Below are positions 15,648-23,987 of a stretch of DNA of 64,000 nucleotides, piece after piece. Position 1 is the first letter of the stretch. Each line of letters opens with the position of its first letter. The stretch comes from Nitrososphaerota archaeon (GTDB taxonomy: Archaea; Thermoproteota; Nitrososphaeria; Nitrososphaerales; Gagatemarchaeaceae). The stretch covers positions 62,001 to 126,000 of the forward strand of contig JAFMAD010000001.1 of the NCBI GenBank assembly GCA_029785195.1. The letters run 5' to 3'. The notes beneath the pieces were generated by a model that searched no databases, was not told the DNA's origin, and saw only the letters and a program-made list of their open reading frames with translations. Both the position numbers and the translations under genes were made by a program.

Positions 15648-16822
15648 CCGAAGAGCTCCCCCGCCATCATCTCTACGGTGAAAGTCCCGACTGCGCCTTC
15701 CCCCTTCAGCTTCGCCAGCGCGTCCTCCGGGAGCCCTGAGGCGAGGTCCCCGCGGGAGAACGGGCCGTACTTCTTGGACCCGACCTCGAACTGCGGGGCG
15801 GCCGCCAGGAAGACGAGGGTCTCCCCGACCCTCTTCTGCACGGGGGGCTTGCCGACGTCGACGCCGGCACCGACGATCGTAGGGGAGCCCGCGAGGCCGA
15901 GCCTCTTGGGGTCCGCCCCCAGGTCGTCCGCCGTCCACTTCGTCGCCTGGAGGACCTTCCCCCGATAGTTGCTCCCCCTCACTTCGAGGAGCCTCGACGC
16001 CGGAGCCTCCCTGGGGCGGTACTCCGCCGAGACAGTGAGGAGGGCAGGGAGTTTCATCTCTAGCTTCTGGGAAAGGTACCCGATCCTCCTCTCCGACGAG
16101 ATCGTCCCCGTCTGGGGATCGAACTCGAAGTCGTCGACGTAGGTGGCGTGTGGGACCACCCTGCCGAGGAGCTCCGACGTCCCCTCCGCCACCTGGGGCC
16201 CGACGCTCCCTGTCTCCCCGTCGGTCGTCTTGACCCCGGAGAGGACCACGAACTCAGAGGCTTTCCCCTTTTCGGCGGCAAGCTCTGCCAGGGCGGCCTC
16301 CGTGGTGAGCCTCCCCTCGACGAACCTATGGACTATGCTGTCCCTGAAGGAGGGGAGGTCGCTGTACACCCTGTTGGGGAGGAGGTTGGCGCCGTAGAGC
16401 GCGGCCGCCTTCGCCTTCACCGTGTCGGAGTATCCAGCCCTCTTTATCTCCGCGGAGAGCTCGTCGATAGGCGCCGTGTGCCTCTCCACCAGCTTCTTCA
16501 CCCCCAGGGACACGGCGTAAGACGTGGCCAGGGTGTCAGACCCCGCCATCTTCCTGTCGCTGAGGATGTACACCTCGTCCACCCCGGACACCTCGGCGTC
16601 GTACAGGGGCCTCATGAGTGGGATGAGCTTCGCGTCGGGACCCATGCTGAGGGCGACCACCTTCCCCCCCGCCCTCCGCTTGAGGTAGTCCGCCGCCTCC
16701 ACCGCCTTCGCGTCATGCGGGTTGAGGACCAGGTCCATCGCCTCGCGGTTCAGGACCCCCCCTATCTGCACGGCCTGGGTGGTCCTCGCAGGGACCCCTT
16801 TGAGGAGAACTATGATTAGCAA
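15644..16822 (-). CDS. etfB: Electron transfer flavoprotein beta subunit, enlarged
   Basis: A 392-residue EtfB. The N-terminal NPHDAKAVEAADYLK, ILSDRKMAGSDTLATSYA and the later SGVKTTDGETGSVGPQVAE and LPALLTVSAEYRPREAP are EtfB motifs. Typical EtfB is about 250-265 residues. Here there is an extra block of roughly 75 residues (about 112-188) before the SGVKTTDG motif, and a C-terminal extension of about 50. First gene of the etfB-etfA-fixCX operon. The TTG at 16822 follows a minus-strand GCTAAAGAAC box (16850-16860). Whether it is a bifurcating ETF cannot be decided from sequence alone. Confidence 0.88.
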   Translation of the reverse strand: MLIIVLLKGVPARTTQAVQIGGVLNREAMDLVLNPHDAKAVEAADYLKRRAGGKVVALSMGPDAKLIPLMRPLYDAEVSGVDEVYILSDRKMAGSDTLATSYAVSLGVKKLVERHTAPIDELSAEIKRAGYSDTVKAKAAALYGANLLPNRVYSDLPSFRDSIVHRFVEGRLTTEAALAELAAEKGKASEFVVLSGVKTTDGETGSVGPQVAEGTSELLGRVVPHATYVDDFEFDPQTGTISSERRIGYLSQKLEMKLPALLTVSAEYRPREAPASRLLEVRGSNYRGKVLQATKWTADDLGADPKRLGLAGSPTIVGAGVDVGKPPVQKRVGETLVFLAAAPQFEVGSKKYGPFSRGDLASGLPEDALAKLKGEGAVGTFTVEMMAGELFG

Positions 16823-16879
16823 GGCCTTTGTGGACGCCGAAGTGGACAGTTCTTTAGCTTTCTCATTTGAAAGCGCTCC

Positions 16880-17440
16880 CTAATGCGCGGCGCGGCCAGG
16901 CTCCGCCCTTGCCAGGGGGGCCCTCATCTCCCACGTCCGTTCGAACCCGAGGGCTTCGTAGACGGGCCTGCCGTCCCTGGAGGCGTGGAGCTCCACCTTT
17001 CGGTATCCCCTGGCCCTGCTCCACTCGATGGCGGCCTTCACGATGGCGGTCGCCAACCCCGACCTCCGGTACCGTGGCTCTGTGTACATGGAAAGGAGGT
17101 AAGGGGCGTAGCCTGCGTTATCGCCGGGGCGTGGCTGCTCCTCGCGGAGCCAGAGCGCCCCGCTCCCGGCCACCTCCCCCCCGCTCGTCGCGACGAAGGC
17201 CACCAGCCTGCGCTCGCGCATCATCCGGCGTGCCCACTCAAGGTAGGGCCCGTCGGAGGCCTCGACGGAGGCAGATGGGTAGCTCCCGATGTCGGCCCAC
17301 ATCAACCTCCTGTGCCTGACGAGTGTGGGGAGGTCTTTCGCCGACGCCCTCCTGAGCCTGAACCTGCGCCTCCCCCCGGCCGCTCCTCCACGGGGGGCCC
17401 TCCCCTTGGTCACGACGCGCCTCACTTCCTGTGGGGACAA
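16880..17440 (-). CDS. GNAT-family N-acetyltransferase
   Basis: A protein of 181-186 residues. RLRRASAKDLPTLVRHR begins the domain, and YRRSGLATAIVKAAIEWSRARGY is the acetyl-CoA pyrophosphate-binding motif (R/Q-x-x-G-x-G/A), followed by VYEALGFERTWEM. The closest general pattern is a RimI-like or small-molecule acetyltransferase; the substrate is unknown. The first about 25 residues are basic and may be non-native. The start is either TTG 17440 or GTG 17425, and both sit within reach of an AAACTT box. It lies between EtfB and mdh with no clear operon. Confidence 0.8.
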   Translation of the reverse strand: MSPQEVRRVVTKGRAPRGGAAGGRRRFRLRRASAKDLPTLVRHRRLMWADIGSYPSASVEASDGPYLEWARRMMRERRLVAFVATSGGEVAGSGALWLREEQPRPGDNAGYAPYLLSMYTEPRYRRSGLATAIVKAAIEWSRARGYRKVELHASRDGRPVYEALGFERTWEMRAPLARAEPGRAAH

Positions 17441-17480
17441 GTTTGACGACCCCCCTTCACGTCCCCCTCCCGCCCGGGAC

Positions 17481-18407
17481 TCAGCCGCTCTGCCCCGCGG
17501 CCTTCAGGCTGGCGATGGCTTCGCGGAGGGTGTCCGCCCCCTTGTTGAACCAGTCGCGCTCCCTGTCGGTGAGCTTCAGCTCGTAGATCTTCTCGACGCC
17601 GCCGCGGCCGAGTCTGAGCGGGACTCCGATGCATATGCCGCTCACCCCGTACTCCCCTTCGAGGTACGCCGACGCGGGGAGGACCTCCTTGGTGTCGTCG
17701 ACTATGGCCTTCGCCATGCGCGCGACGACCCTCCCCGGGGCGAAGACGGTGGCCCCCTTCTTCGCTATGACGTCGGCGGCGACCTTCCTCGTGTCGTCGA
17801 TTGCCTGCTGGATCTCCGCCTCGCCCAGCAGGGAGGCGAGCGGCACCCCGCTGACGTAGGTGTGGCTGGCGAGGGGGATCATGTTCTCCCCGTGCTCCCC
17901 CACCACGAGCGAGGTGATCGACCCCCTCGAGACCCCCAGCTTCCTGGCGAGGACGTACTTGAAGCGCGAGTTGTCCAGGAGCCCCCCCTGGCCGACCACC
18001 CTCCCCTTCGGGAACCCCGACGACTTCAGGGCGACATAGGTCAGGACGTCCATGGGGTTGGTCATCATGAGCAGGACTGAATCGGGGGCGTGCTTCGCGA
18101 CCTCCCTCGTCACCGGGGCGACTATGTCCGCGTTCTTTGCCAGGAGGTCCATCCTTGTCATCCCGGGCTTCCGGCCCATCCCTGCGGCTATGACCACAAG
18201 GCCCGCCCCCCTCAGGGCTGAGTAGTCGGTCGAGCCCGTTACGTCGACGTCGACCCCCAGGTCGGAGAGCTTGTGGCTTATGTCAAGGGCCTCGCCTTCG
18301 GCGAGTCCAGGGACGATGTCCACCAGGGCGACGTCGTCCAGGCCCATCGATGCTATCTCGAGGGCGGACTGCGCTCCTATCTTCCCGGCGCCCGCTACCC
18401 CTATCAT
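17481..18407 (-). CDS. mdh: Malate dehydrogenase (LDH-like type)
   Basis: A 308-residue NAD-dependent enzyme. The N-terminal VAGAGKIGAQSALEIA is the dinucleotide motif. GRKPGMTRMDLL carries the substrate-discriminating Arg expected for malate rather than lactate, and VVGEHGENM holds the catalytic His. The usual Asp-Arg loop reads GQGGLLDNSRFK here, slightly unlike the common AGVLDSARFR. It oxidises malate to oxaloacetate in the citric acid cycle. The ATG follows a TATAGT-type box (minus strand, about 18430) with a leader close to zero. Confidence 0.92.
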   Translation of the reverse strand: MIGVAGAGKIGAQSALEIASMGLDDVALVDIVPGLAEGEALDISHKLSDLGVDVDVTGSTDYSALRGAGLVVIAAGMGRKPGMTRMDLLAKNADIVAPVTREVAKHAPDSVLLMMTNPMDVLTYVALKSSGFPKGRVVGQGGLLDNSRFKYVLARKLGVSRGSITSLVVGEHGENMIPLASHTYVSGVPLASLLGEAEIQQAIDDTRKVAADVIAKKGATVFAPGRVVARMAKAIVDDTKEVLPASAYLEGEYGVSGICIGVPLRLGRGGVEKIYELKLTDRERDWFNKGADTLREAIASLKAAGQSG

Positions 18408-18470
18408 GGTTTTCGGTCCGCCGGCGGACTATAAACCGATTTCCCCTGCGCCCCCCGCCGTGGGAGGGAT

Positions 18471-18758
18471 CTAGAGCCTCAGACCGAACGACTGGGCGAA
18501 GTCCTCGAAGGAGTAGTAGGCGGCCAGGAACTGCACCCCCTTCTCGGATATCATGTACTTCGAGATCTTCTCTCCTGTGAGCTCCAGGAGGAGCCCGGAG
18601 CCCACGAGCTCGGACAGGAGCTTCGACATCCTGGTGTACGACATGTTCCCCCTGCGCAGGAGGGCGGTCACTCCCACGCCGGTCCCCTCCGTGTTCATAT
18701 CCCTGGCTGTGCTCAGCACGTCGGCTATGATCCTTACCTGGGTCCTATATTGGGCCAT
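18471..18758 (-). CDS. ArnR1-like winged-helix DNA-binding protein
   Basis: A 95-residue archaeal winged helix. RIIADVLSTARD, SYTRMSKLLSELVGSGLLLEL (shown by its ends SYTRMSK and GLLLEL) and KYMISEKGVQFLAAYYSFE match the ArnR1-like family: helix-turn-helix, wing, then a dimerising C-terminal helix. Its start lies 14 bp inside the end of the membrane-protein gene at 18745, so the two are translationally coupled. The membrane protein may sense a signal and this protein may act on DNA (inference from arrangement). Confidence 0.8.
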   Translation of the reverse strand: MAQYRTQVRIIADVLSTARDMNTEGTGVGVTALLRRGNMSYTRMSKLLSELVGSGLLLELTGEKISKYMISEKGVQFLAAYYSFEDFAQSFGLRL

Positions 18759-19398
18759 CCACCTTCACTCCTCCCACCGCAAACCTCAGCACGGGGGTGA
18801 ACAATATCGTAAGACCCATCACCTGGAGTATAATCTGCAGTAGTGAAAGAACCGCGACATACTGGTACAGAAGCGACAACCACTGGAAGAACGTCCCGAC
18901 CCCCAGCAGGGAGAGCCCCATCGCTATGAAGAGGGTGTCAGGCTTCTTTGTCCTGGCGTAAGAGTAGAGCGTCTCGACCACCCCGTACATCACGAAGTAG
19001 AATGACAGGATGGAGAGTATGTTGGCCAGGTCGGGGCCGCTGAGCGACATCACCGGGAATATGAGGAGCGCCGCCCCCATCCGCTTCGACAGGACGACGT
19101 CCACGGCGTGGGAGAACGCGAGGAAGAAGTAGCCGGTCGTCTCCAGCAGGAGCCCCCCCACCACCACGTCGGTGGCCGAGATGGAAAGGGAGGGGAAGAT
19201 CTGTCCGAGCCCCACCAGGCTCTCCACGAAGAAGCCGAACCCCAGGAACGCGAAGGCGAGGGCGAGCCTCAGGAGGGACGCGCTCTCCGTCTGTCTGACC
19301 CCCTTGAGGGCGACGTACGCTACGGAGAACGAGACGAACACGCCTATGAACTGCAGCAGGGCGTCGATCAGCGCCATGTCCGGGCCCGGGGTCAACTC
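18745..19398 (-). CDS. Polytopic membrane protein coupled to a winged-helix regulator
   Basis: About 217 residues with seven hydrophobic helices and very short loops, in a pattern like MASE or archaeal membrane-sensor domains. No enzymatic motif is visible. A TATA box (minus CTTTTATATC, about 19421-19430) points to the TTG at 19398; an ATG at 19377 is the alternative. The longer open frame back to 19545 runs through that promoter and is not used. The 3' end overlaps the start of the downstream winged-helix gene. Confidence 0.7.
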   Translation of the reverse strand, partial: ELTPGPDMALIDALLQFIGVFVSFSVAYVALKGVRQTESASLLRLALAFAFLGFGFFVESLVGLGQIFPSLSISATDVVVGGLLLETTGYFFLAFSHAVDVVLSKRMGAALLIFPVMSLSGPDLANILSILSFYFVMYGVVETLYSYARTKKPDTLFIAMGLSLLGVGTFFQWLSLLYQYVAVLSLLQIILQVMGLTILFTPVLRFAVGGVKVDGPI

Positions 19399-19454
19399 GG
19401 AGGGCCGAGACGTCCGCCCAGATATAAAAGCGTGACGAGGGCGGGCCACGCCCC

Positions 19455-20552
19455 CTACCTGGTCACTATCGTGAGGACGTCCTGGTCCATCAGCCTGTGG
19501 GCCATCCCCACCCGCTGCCCCCCGAACTTCACGCTCTTCCCCCACACCTGGGCGTACCGAAAGTCGTCCTTCATCGCCCTGTGCACCTTGTCGCAGACGT
19601 CCCCTATGGTCGCCCCCCCGCGGAGCATCATGGGCTCCTCGAAGTCAGTCTCCCCGGTCCTCCGCCGCATGTAGATCCGGAGGAAGTCGAGCCGCCTGTA
19701 GATCTCGTCCTTGAGCGCCTGGATGTTGATGTCAGACTCGGCGGAGACAGGGACGAACCCGTACCCGAGCTTCCGGCTCAGCTCGCTCGTGAAACCCGCG
19801 TTGACCAGGTCTATCTTGTTCATCACGGTGAGGGAAGGGACGTACACCCTGTTCCCGGAAAGGACGTCGACCAGCTGCTCGTCAGTGACGTCCTCCCTGA
19901 TCACTACCCTGGCGCCGTTGACGTCGTAGACCCTGAGGATGTCCTTCACCAGCGCCTCGCTCACCCGGGTGAGCTTGACCTGGGAGGCGACGCTTATCCC
20001 CCCCGAGTCGACCTTCTCTATCACGACGTTCGGGGGGCGCTCGTCGACCCTGATCCCCGTGGTCCTGAGCTCGCGGTCGAGGAGCTCCCTCGCCTCAGGC
20101 TGGAAGACGTCGACGACGAAGAGGACCAGGTCGGCGCTCCTCGCCACGGCGAGGACCCTCTTCCCGAGCCCCTTCCCCGACGAGGCCCCCTTGATTATCC
20201 CCGGGAGGTCGAGGACCTGGATCCTCGCCCCGTTGTGCTCCATCACCCCCGGGACCACGTCAAGGGTGGTGAACTGGTACGCGGCCACCTTCGACTTCGC
20301 GTTGGTCAGCCTGTTGAGGAGGGTGGACTTGCCGACGCTGGGGAGGCCGATGAGCACCACAGTCGCGTCCCCTGACTTCTTCACGTCGAAGCCCACCCTC
20401 GCCCCGGACTTCCTGGTACGCTGCTCCTCCTGCTCCGCCTTCAGCTTGGCGAGCTTAGCTCTCAGGAGCCCGATGTGGTGCTCCGTCTTCTTGTTGACCT
20501 GCGTCCTCGCCATGTCCTCCTCTATCTTCTTGATCTTCTCCGGGAGCCCCAT
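19455..20552 (-). CDS. DRG-type Obg-family GTPase with TGS domain
   Basis: A 365-residue cytosolic GTPase. An N-terminal coiled, charged segment (about 1-55) precedes the G domain: G1 GLPSVGKST, G3 DLPG, G4 NKID and G5 SAESD. The last about 80 residues form a TGS domain (RGGATIGDVCDKVH). This order is the archaeal/eukaryotic DRG type, which binds ribosomes and assists translation. A TATA-like box (minus, about 20577-20587) serves the ATG at 20552. Confidence 0.93.
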   Translation of the reverse strand: MGLPEKIKKIEEDMARTQVNKKTEHHIGLLRAKLAKLKAEQEEQRTRKSGARVGFDVKKSGDATVVLIGLPSVGKSTLLNRLTNAKSKVAAYQFTTLDVVPGVMEHNGARIQVLDLPGIIKGASSGKGLGKRVLAVARSADLVLFVVDVFQPEARELLDRELRTTGIRVDERPPNVVIEKVDSGGISVASQVKLTRVSEALVKDILRVYDVNGARVVIREDVTDEQLVDVLSGNRVYVPSLTVMNKIDLVNAGFTSELSRKLGYGFVPVSAESDINIQALKDEIYRRLDFLRIYMRRRTGETDFEEPMMLRGGATIGDVCDKVHRAMKDDFRYAQVWGKSVKFGGQRVGMAHRLMDQDVLTIVTR

Positions 20553-20660
20553 CGCCTTCTGGCGAGGGCGCGGGAGAGGATATGAAGGTTCATCCTCCCC
20601 TCCTCGACGCGCCGACGCCTCGCCTGCTTAAATCTCCCCGGAGCGGACCGCCGCGCCAGT

Positions 20661-21698
20661 TTGAAGTCGATCGTCCTCGCGCCCGCCAAGGGGGGGCGGG
20701 GATTCGAGCCGAAGCTGACCGGGTCGGACCTCCCCCGTCCGGAGGAAGGGGAGGTCACCGTTTCGATGCGGGCCTGCGGCCTCTGCGGCACCGACCTCGA
20801 GAAGATCAAGGGGGAGTACACTGCGTCGACGCCTGTGATCGGGCACGAAGCGGTCGGCGTGGTCGCCGAGCTCGGCCCAGAGGTCGCCGGTCTCTCGGTC
20901 GGCGACAGGGTCTTCCCGCACCACCACGTCCCCGACTACACCTGCTACCTCTGCCGTGCCGGGAACGAGACGATGTGTGATCGGTATCGCGGGAGCAACC
21001 TGGTCCCGGGGGGGTTCTCAGAGGTGTTCCTTGTCCCGAAGTGGAACGTTGACAGGGGAGGGGTCCTGAAGCTCCCGGAGGGGATGAGTTTCGAGGTCGC
21101 CTCCCTTGTCGAGCCCCTCGCGTGCTGCATCAGGGCGGTGAGGAAGTGCCACGTCGAGCCCGGCGAGTCGGTCCTCATAGCGGGGGCGGGGCCGGTCGGG
21201 ATGATGCACGCCCTCCTCCTCGCCCCGACCAGCTCGAAGGTCCTGGTGAGCGACGTCTCGGAGTGGAGGCTCCGCTTCGCGGAGAAGGCGGGGGTCGGGA
21301 GGGTCGTAGACGCGGCCTCTGAAGACGTGCCTCGGGAGGTCAGGGCCGAGACGGACGGGAGGGGGGCGGACGTCGCCATGGTCGCATCCGGGAGCAGGGC
21401 GGCGATCTTGCAAGGGCTGAAGTCGGTGAGGAAGGGGGGGAGGGTCTGCGTCTTCGGCGTCCCCCCCAAGGGGTCCGTCCTCGAGTACGATTTCAGCGAC
21501 CTGTACAACGCCGAGCAGGAGGTCCAGACCAGCTACGGGGCCACCGAGACAGACACCAAGGCGGCGGTCAGGGTCCTCGAGTCCAGAGGAGGGGAGTTCG
21601 CGCCCCTCGTCACCCACAGGTTCCCCCTGGAGGGATTCGGGGAGGCCCTCGAAGCCGCTTCAAGCGGGACCGCCATGAAGGTCGTCGTGACCCCCTGA
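20661..21698 (+). CDS. Zinc-dependent medium-chain alcohol/polyol dehydrogenase
   Basis: A 345-residue MDR-superfamily enzyme. ACGLCGTDLEKIKG supplies the catalytic zinc Cys, GHEAVGVV the second ligand region, a structural zinc lobe follows at CYLCRAGNETMCD, and the Rossmann motif is AGAGPVGMMHA. It resembles sorbitol, threonine or glucose dehydrogenases; the substrate is not certain. The TTG at 20661 follows TGCTTAAATC (20625-20634). An aldolase gene follows 41 bp downstream on the same strand, suggesting a linked pathway. Confidence 0.88.
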   Translation: MKSIVLAPAKGGRGFEPKLTGSDLPRPEEGEVTVSMRACGLCGTDLEKIKGEYTASTPVIGHEAVGVVAELGPEVAGLSVGDRVFPHHHVPDYTCYLCRAGNETMCDRYRGSNLVPGGFSEVFLVPKWNVDRGGVLKLPEGMSFEVASLVEPLACCIRAVRKCHVEPGESVLIAGAGPVGMMHALLLAPTSSKVLVSDVSEWRLRFAEKAGVGRVVDAASEDVPREVRAETDGRGADVAMVASGSRAAILQGLKSVRKGGRVCVFGVPPKGSVLEYDFSDLYNAEQEVQTSYGATETDTKAAVRVLESRGGEFAPLVTHRFPLEGFGEALEAASSGTAMKVVVTP

Positions 21699-21739
21699 GC
21701 CCGGACGCTTTATTACCATAGCCGGGCCCGAGGCGCCCC

Positions 21740-22531
21740 ATGAGCTGGGGGCTGAAGGACAGGGTCGAGAGGGTGATGAAGGGAGGGAGGACTGTCATGC
21801 TCGCCGTGGACCACGGCTACTTCCAGGGGCCCACCACCGGGCTCGAGAACCCCAGGAGGACGATAACCCCCCTCCTCCCATACGCCGACTCCCTTATGCT
21901 CACCCGCGGGGTCCTCAGGACCTCCGTCGACCCCGGCCAGGACGTCCCCATCGTCCTCAGGGCGTCAGGGGGGACGAGCATATTGAAGGAGCTCTCAGAC
22001 GAGGTCGTCACCACGTCGATCGAGGAGGCGGTGAGGCTCAACGCCTCGGCCGTCGCCGTCTCCGTCTTCGTGGGCTCAGAGCACGAGAAGGAGACTCTGT
22101 CTAACCTGTCCGAGCTGGTCAACGAGGGGGAGAGGTACGGGATGCCCGTCCTGGCCGTCACCGCGGTGGGGAGGGAGATGGCGAGGGACGCCAGGTACCT
22201 GGGGCTGGCGTGCCGCATCGCGGCGGAGCTGGGGGCGAGCATTGTGAAGACCTACTACTGCGCCGACTTCCGGAAGGTGGTGGACGGGTGCCCGGTCCCC
22301 GTCGTCATAGCGGGGGGGAAGAAGCTCCCGGAGAGGGACGCCCTCCAGCTGGCGCACGACGCCGTCGCCGAAGGGGCGGCGGGGGTTGACATGGGCCGGA
22401 ACATATTCCAGTCGTCGGACCCGGTCGCCATGATCAGGGCGGTGCGAGGGGTGGTCCGCGAAGGCAAGGGAGTGGACGAGGCGTACGCGTCTTTCGCCGA
22501 GGGGAGCGCCCGGACTCTCCCTGCGAGGTAG
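21740..22531 (+). CDS. DhnA/LsrF-family class I aldolase
   Basis: A 263-residue TIM-barrel protein. VMLAVDHGYFQGPTTGLEN, SIVKTYYCADFRKVV (Schiff-base Lys region) and VPVVIAGGKK mark the family, which includes archaeal class I fructose-bisphosphate aldolase, the aminodeoxyheptulosonate synthase of the alternative shikimate route, and LsrF. The N-terminal D-H-G-Y-F-Q-G-P-T-x-G-L-E is nearer to LsrF and DhnA than to FbaB. Neighbouring a sugar/polyol-type dehydrogenase, it may act in sugar-phosphate metabolism (inference). A CTTTATTACC box lies at 21708-21717. Confidence 0.85.
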   Translation: MSWGLKDRVERVMKGGRTVMLAVDHGYFQGPTTGLENPRRTITPLLPYADSLMLTRGVLRTSVDPGQDVPIVLRASGGTSILKELSDEVVTTSIEEAVRLNASAVAVSVFVGSEHEKETLSNLSELVNEGERYGMPVLAVTAVGREMARDARYLGLACRIAAELGASIVKTYYCADFRKVVDGCPVPVVIAGGKKLPERDALQLAHDAVAEGAAGVDMGRNIFQSSDPVAMIRAVRGVVREGKGVDEAYASFAEGSARTLPAR

Positions 22532-22537
22532 CCCGCA

Positions 22538-22660
22538 TTACTTGGGGAGCCCCGAGACGTCTTCGCAGTCCAGGAGCGCCCCGCAGTTGCCGCACCTGAA
22601 CTTGCACGCCTGTATCCCCACCATCTCCTCCCCGCAGGCGTAGCACCTCTCCGCTGCCAT
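22538..22660 (-). CDS. 40-residue zinc-ribbon protein
   Basis: MAAERCYACGEEMVG and KFRCGNCGALLDCED form a complete four-Cys zinc ribbon in a 40-residue chain. The ATG at 22660 lies 24 bp from the central TATA-like element at 22684-22690. Very small zinc ribbons like this are common in Thermoproteota; the role is unknown. The longer open frame upstream crosses the promoter and the divergent gene. Confidence 0.65.
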   Translation of the reverse strand: MAAERCYACGEEMVGIQACKFRCGNCGALLDCEDVSGLPK

Positions 22661-22683
22661 CGGCCAGACACCCCCTCGAATGG

Positions 22684-22690
22684 TTTTAAG
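22684..22690. promoter_or_regulatory. Shared TATA-like box of two divergent zinc-ribbon genes
   Basis: TTTTAAG lies 24 bp from the ATG at 22660 (minus) and 23 bp from the GTG at 22713 (plus). It is a single element serving both directions at equal distance. Confidence 0.55.
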
Positions 22691-22712
22691 CGCGCGGCCG
22701 GAACGGGACATC

Positions 22713-22928
22713 GTGCAGCCCCAGCGCGAGCCGGACGACAGGGAGCCGGTCCTGGCGAGGCGCAGCCCCTTCGAGCCAGACATCAAACTCTGCCCGCGGT
22801 GCCTCACCCCCCTCACCCAGTCCAACAAGGACCTGTGGGGCTTCGTCCCGGCGGAGTACCTCTGCCCGAAGTGCGGCTACTCGGGTTCGGTCTACCTGGA
22901 GAAGGAGCCGGACGCGGAGAAGCGCTGA
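22713..22928 (+). CDS. 71-residue zinc-ribbon protein
   Basis: The sequence contains CPRCLTPL and CPKCGYSG, a four-Cys zinc ribbon with about 24 residues between knuckles, and an acidic C-terminus. The GTG start was chosen from the shared promoter at 22684-22690. It is followed without a gap by the CPBP-family membrane protease (TGAGTTG), so the two are probably one operon. Function unknown. Confidence 0.7.
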   Translation: MQPQREPDDREPVLARRSPFEPDIKLCPRCLTPLTQSNKDLWGFVPAEYLCPKCGYSGSVYLEKEPDAEKR

Positions 22929-22929
22929 G

Positions 22930-23985
22930 TTGCAGGGCCGGTCGCGCAACCCCGAGACCATCGTGGTCGTCGCAGTCTTCCTGGGCCTGGCGTTCCTGAC
23001 GCTGGCGCTGATAGTCGGCTCCTTCCCCGCAGGGGTCTATGCCGTCTTCCACGGAGGCCTCTCCGACCAGCTCGGTTACGGGTCCTACGTCTCCACCTTC
23101 ATATTCATAGGGCCGGTCGCGGCTGTCCTCCCCTTCGCCGTCCCCATCGGGGGGGTCTTCGTGGTGCTCATGGCGGTCTATGCGGGGATGTTCGCCTACG
23201 GGGCGACGCAGCAGAAGAGGCCCCTCCAGGCTGTCAGGGAGGCGTTCGCGAGGGGGGTGGGGGGGCTCATGGAGAGCCCCTTCTTCGTGATCCTTGTGGC
23301 CATCGGGTTCATAGGATTCACGGGGACGCTCATCACAGCCGCCTCCGTGTCTGTCCTCGGCTCGGTCGGGAACCCCTTCGCCAACTACGACCCTCTCCTC
23401 GAGCTCGGGACGCTCACCCTGGCCCCCCTGAGAGAGGAGTTCGGGTTCAGGGTGGTCCTGATAGGCATCTTCGCCGTCGTCCTTTCCATCGGCAGGTCCC
23501 CTAGGGAGGCGCTGAGGGCGCTCTGGCGGCCGTCAGCGGTCTTCGAGGGCGCCGCCGCGGGGGGCGCGGCGGGGGTCGTCATCTGGGCGGCTACGGTGGG
23601 GAGCGCGGTCACCTTCGGGGTCTGCCACGTCAACTGCGGCGGGGCCGGGGGGTGGTCGTGGGCCAAGCTCCCGGACGCCATCTGGGGGGGGCTCGTGCTG
23701 GGGTACCTCTACGTCAGGTACGGGTTCCACGTCGCCGTGCTCGCGCACTGGGGGGTCGACTATCTCGGGGGCGTGTACGCCTTCTTCGGCCAGTCCGCGT
23801 TCGGGATCCCGATAAACGCGGCGAACGAGTACGTGGGCCAGACACTCGTCGACTACGACCTGACCCTCCTCTTCGGCGTCGCCTCCTTCGTCCTCGTCGT
23901 ATACCTCGCGCTGAAGAGGTACGTGGCCAATGGCGCGGCGGGGGGTCTAATTGATAAGCGCCCCGGGGCGGGGCCCCCTCCATAG
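22930..23985 (+). CDS. CPBP-family intramembrane metalloprotease
   Basis: A 351-residue polytopic membrane protein. The three catalytic motifs of CPBP/Abi (Rce1-like) glutamic proteases are present: E-E-x-x-x-R (Glu169, Glu170, Arg174 in LREEFGFR), F-x-x-x-H (FGVCH) and H-x-x-x-D (AHWGVD). These proteases cleave prenylated or membrane-anchored peptides. Starts at a TTG one base after the upstream zinc-ribbon stop. Target unknown. Confidence 0.85.
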   Translation: MQGRSRNPETIVVVAVFLGLAFLTLALIVGSFPAGVYAVFHGGLSDQLGYGSYVSTFIFIGPVAAVLPFAVPIGGVFVVLMAVYAGMFAYGATQQKRPLQAVREAFARGVGGLMESPFFVILVAIGFIGFTGTLITAASVSVLGSVGNPFANYDPLLELGTLTLAPLREEFGFRVVLIGIFAVVLSIGRSPREALRALWRPSAVFEGAAAGGAAGVVIWAATVGSAVTFGVCHVNCGGAGGWSWAKLPDAIWGGLVLGYLYVRYGFHVAVLAHWGVDYLGGVYAFFGQSAFGIPINAANEYVGQTLVDYDLTLLFGVASFVLVVYLALKRYVANGAAGGLIDKRPGAGPPP

Positions 23986-23987
23986 AC

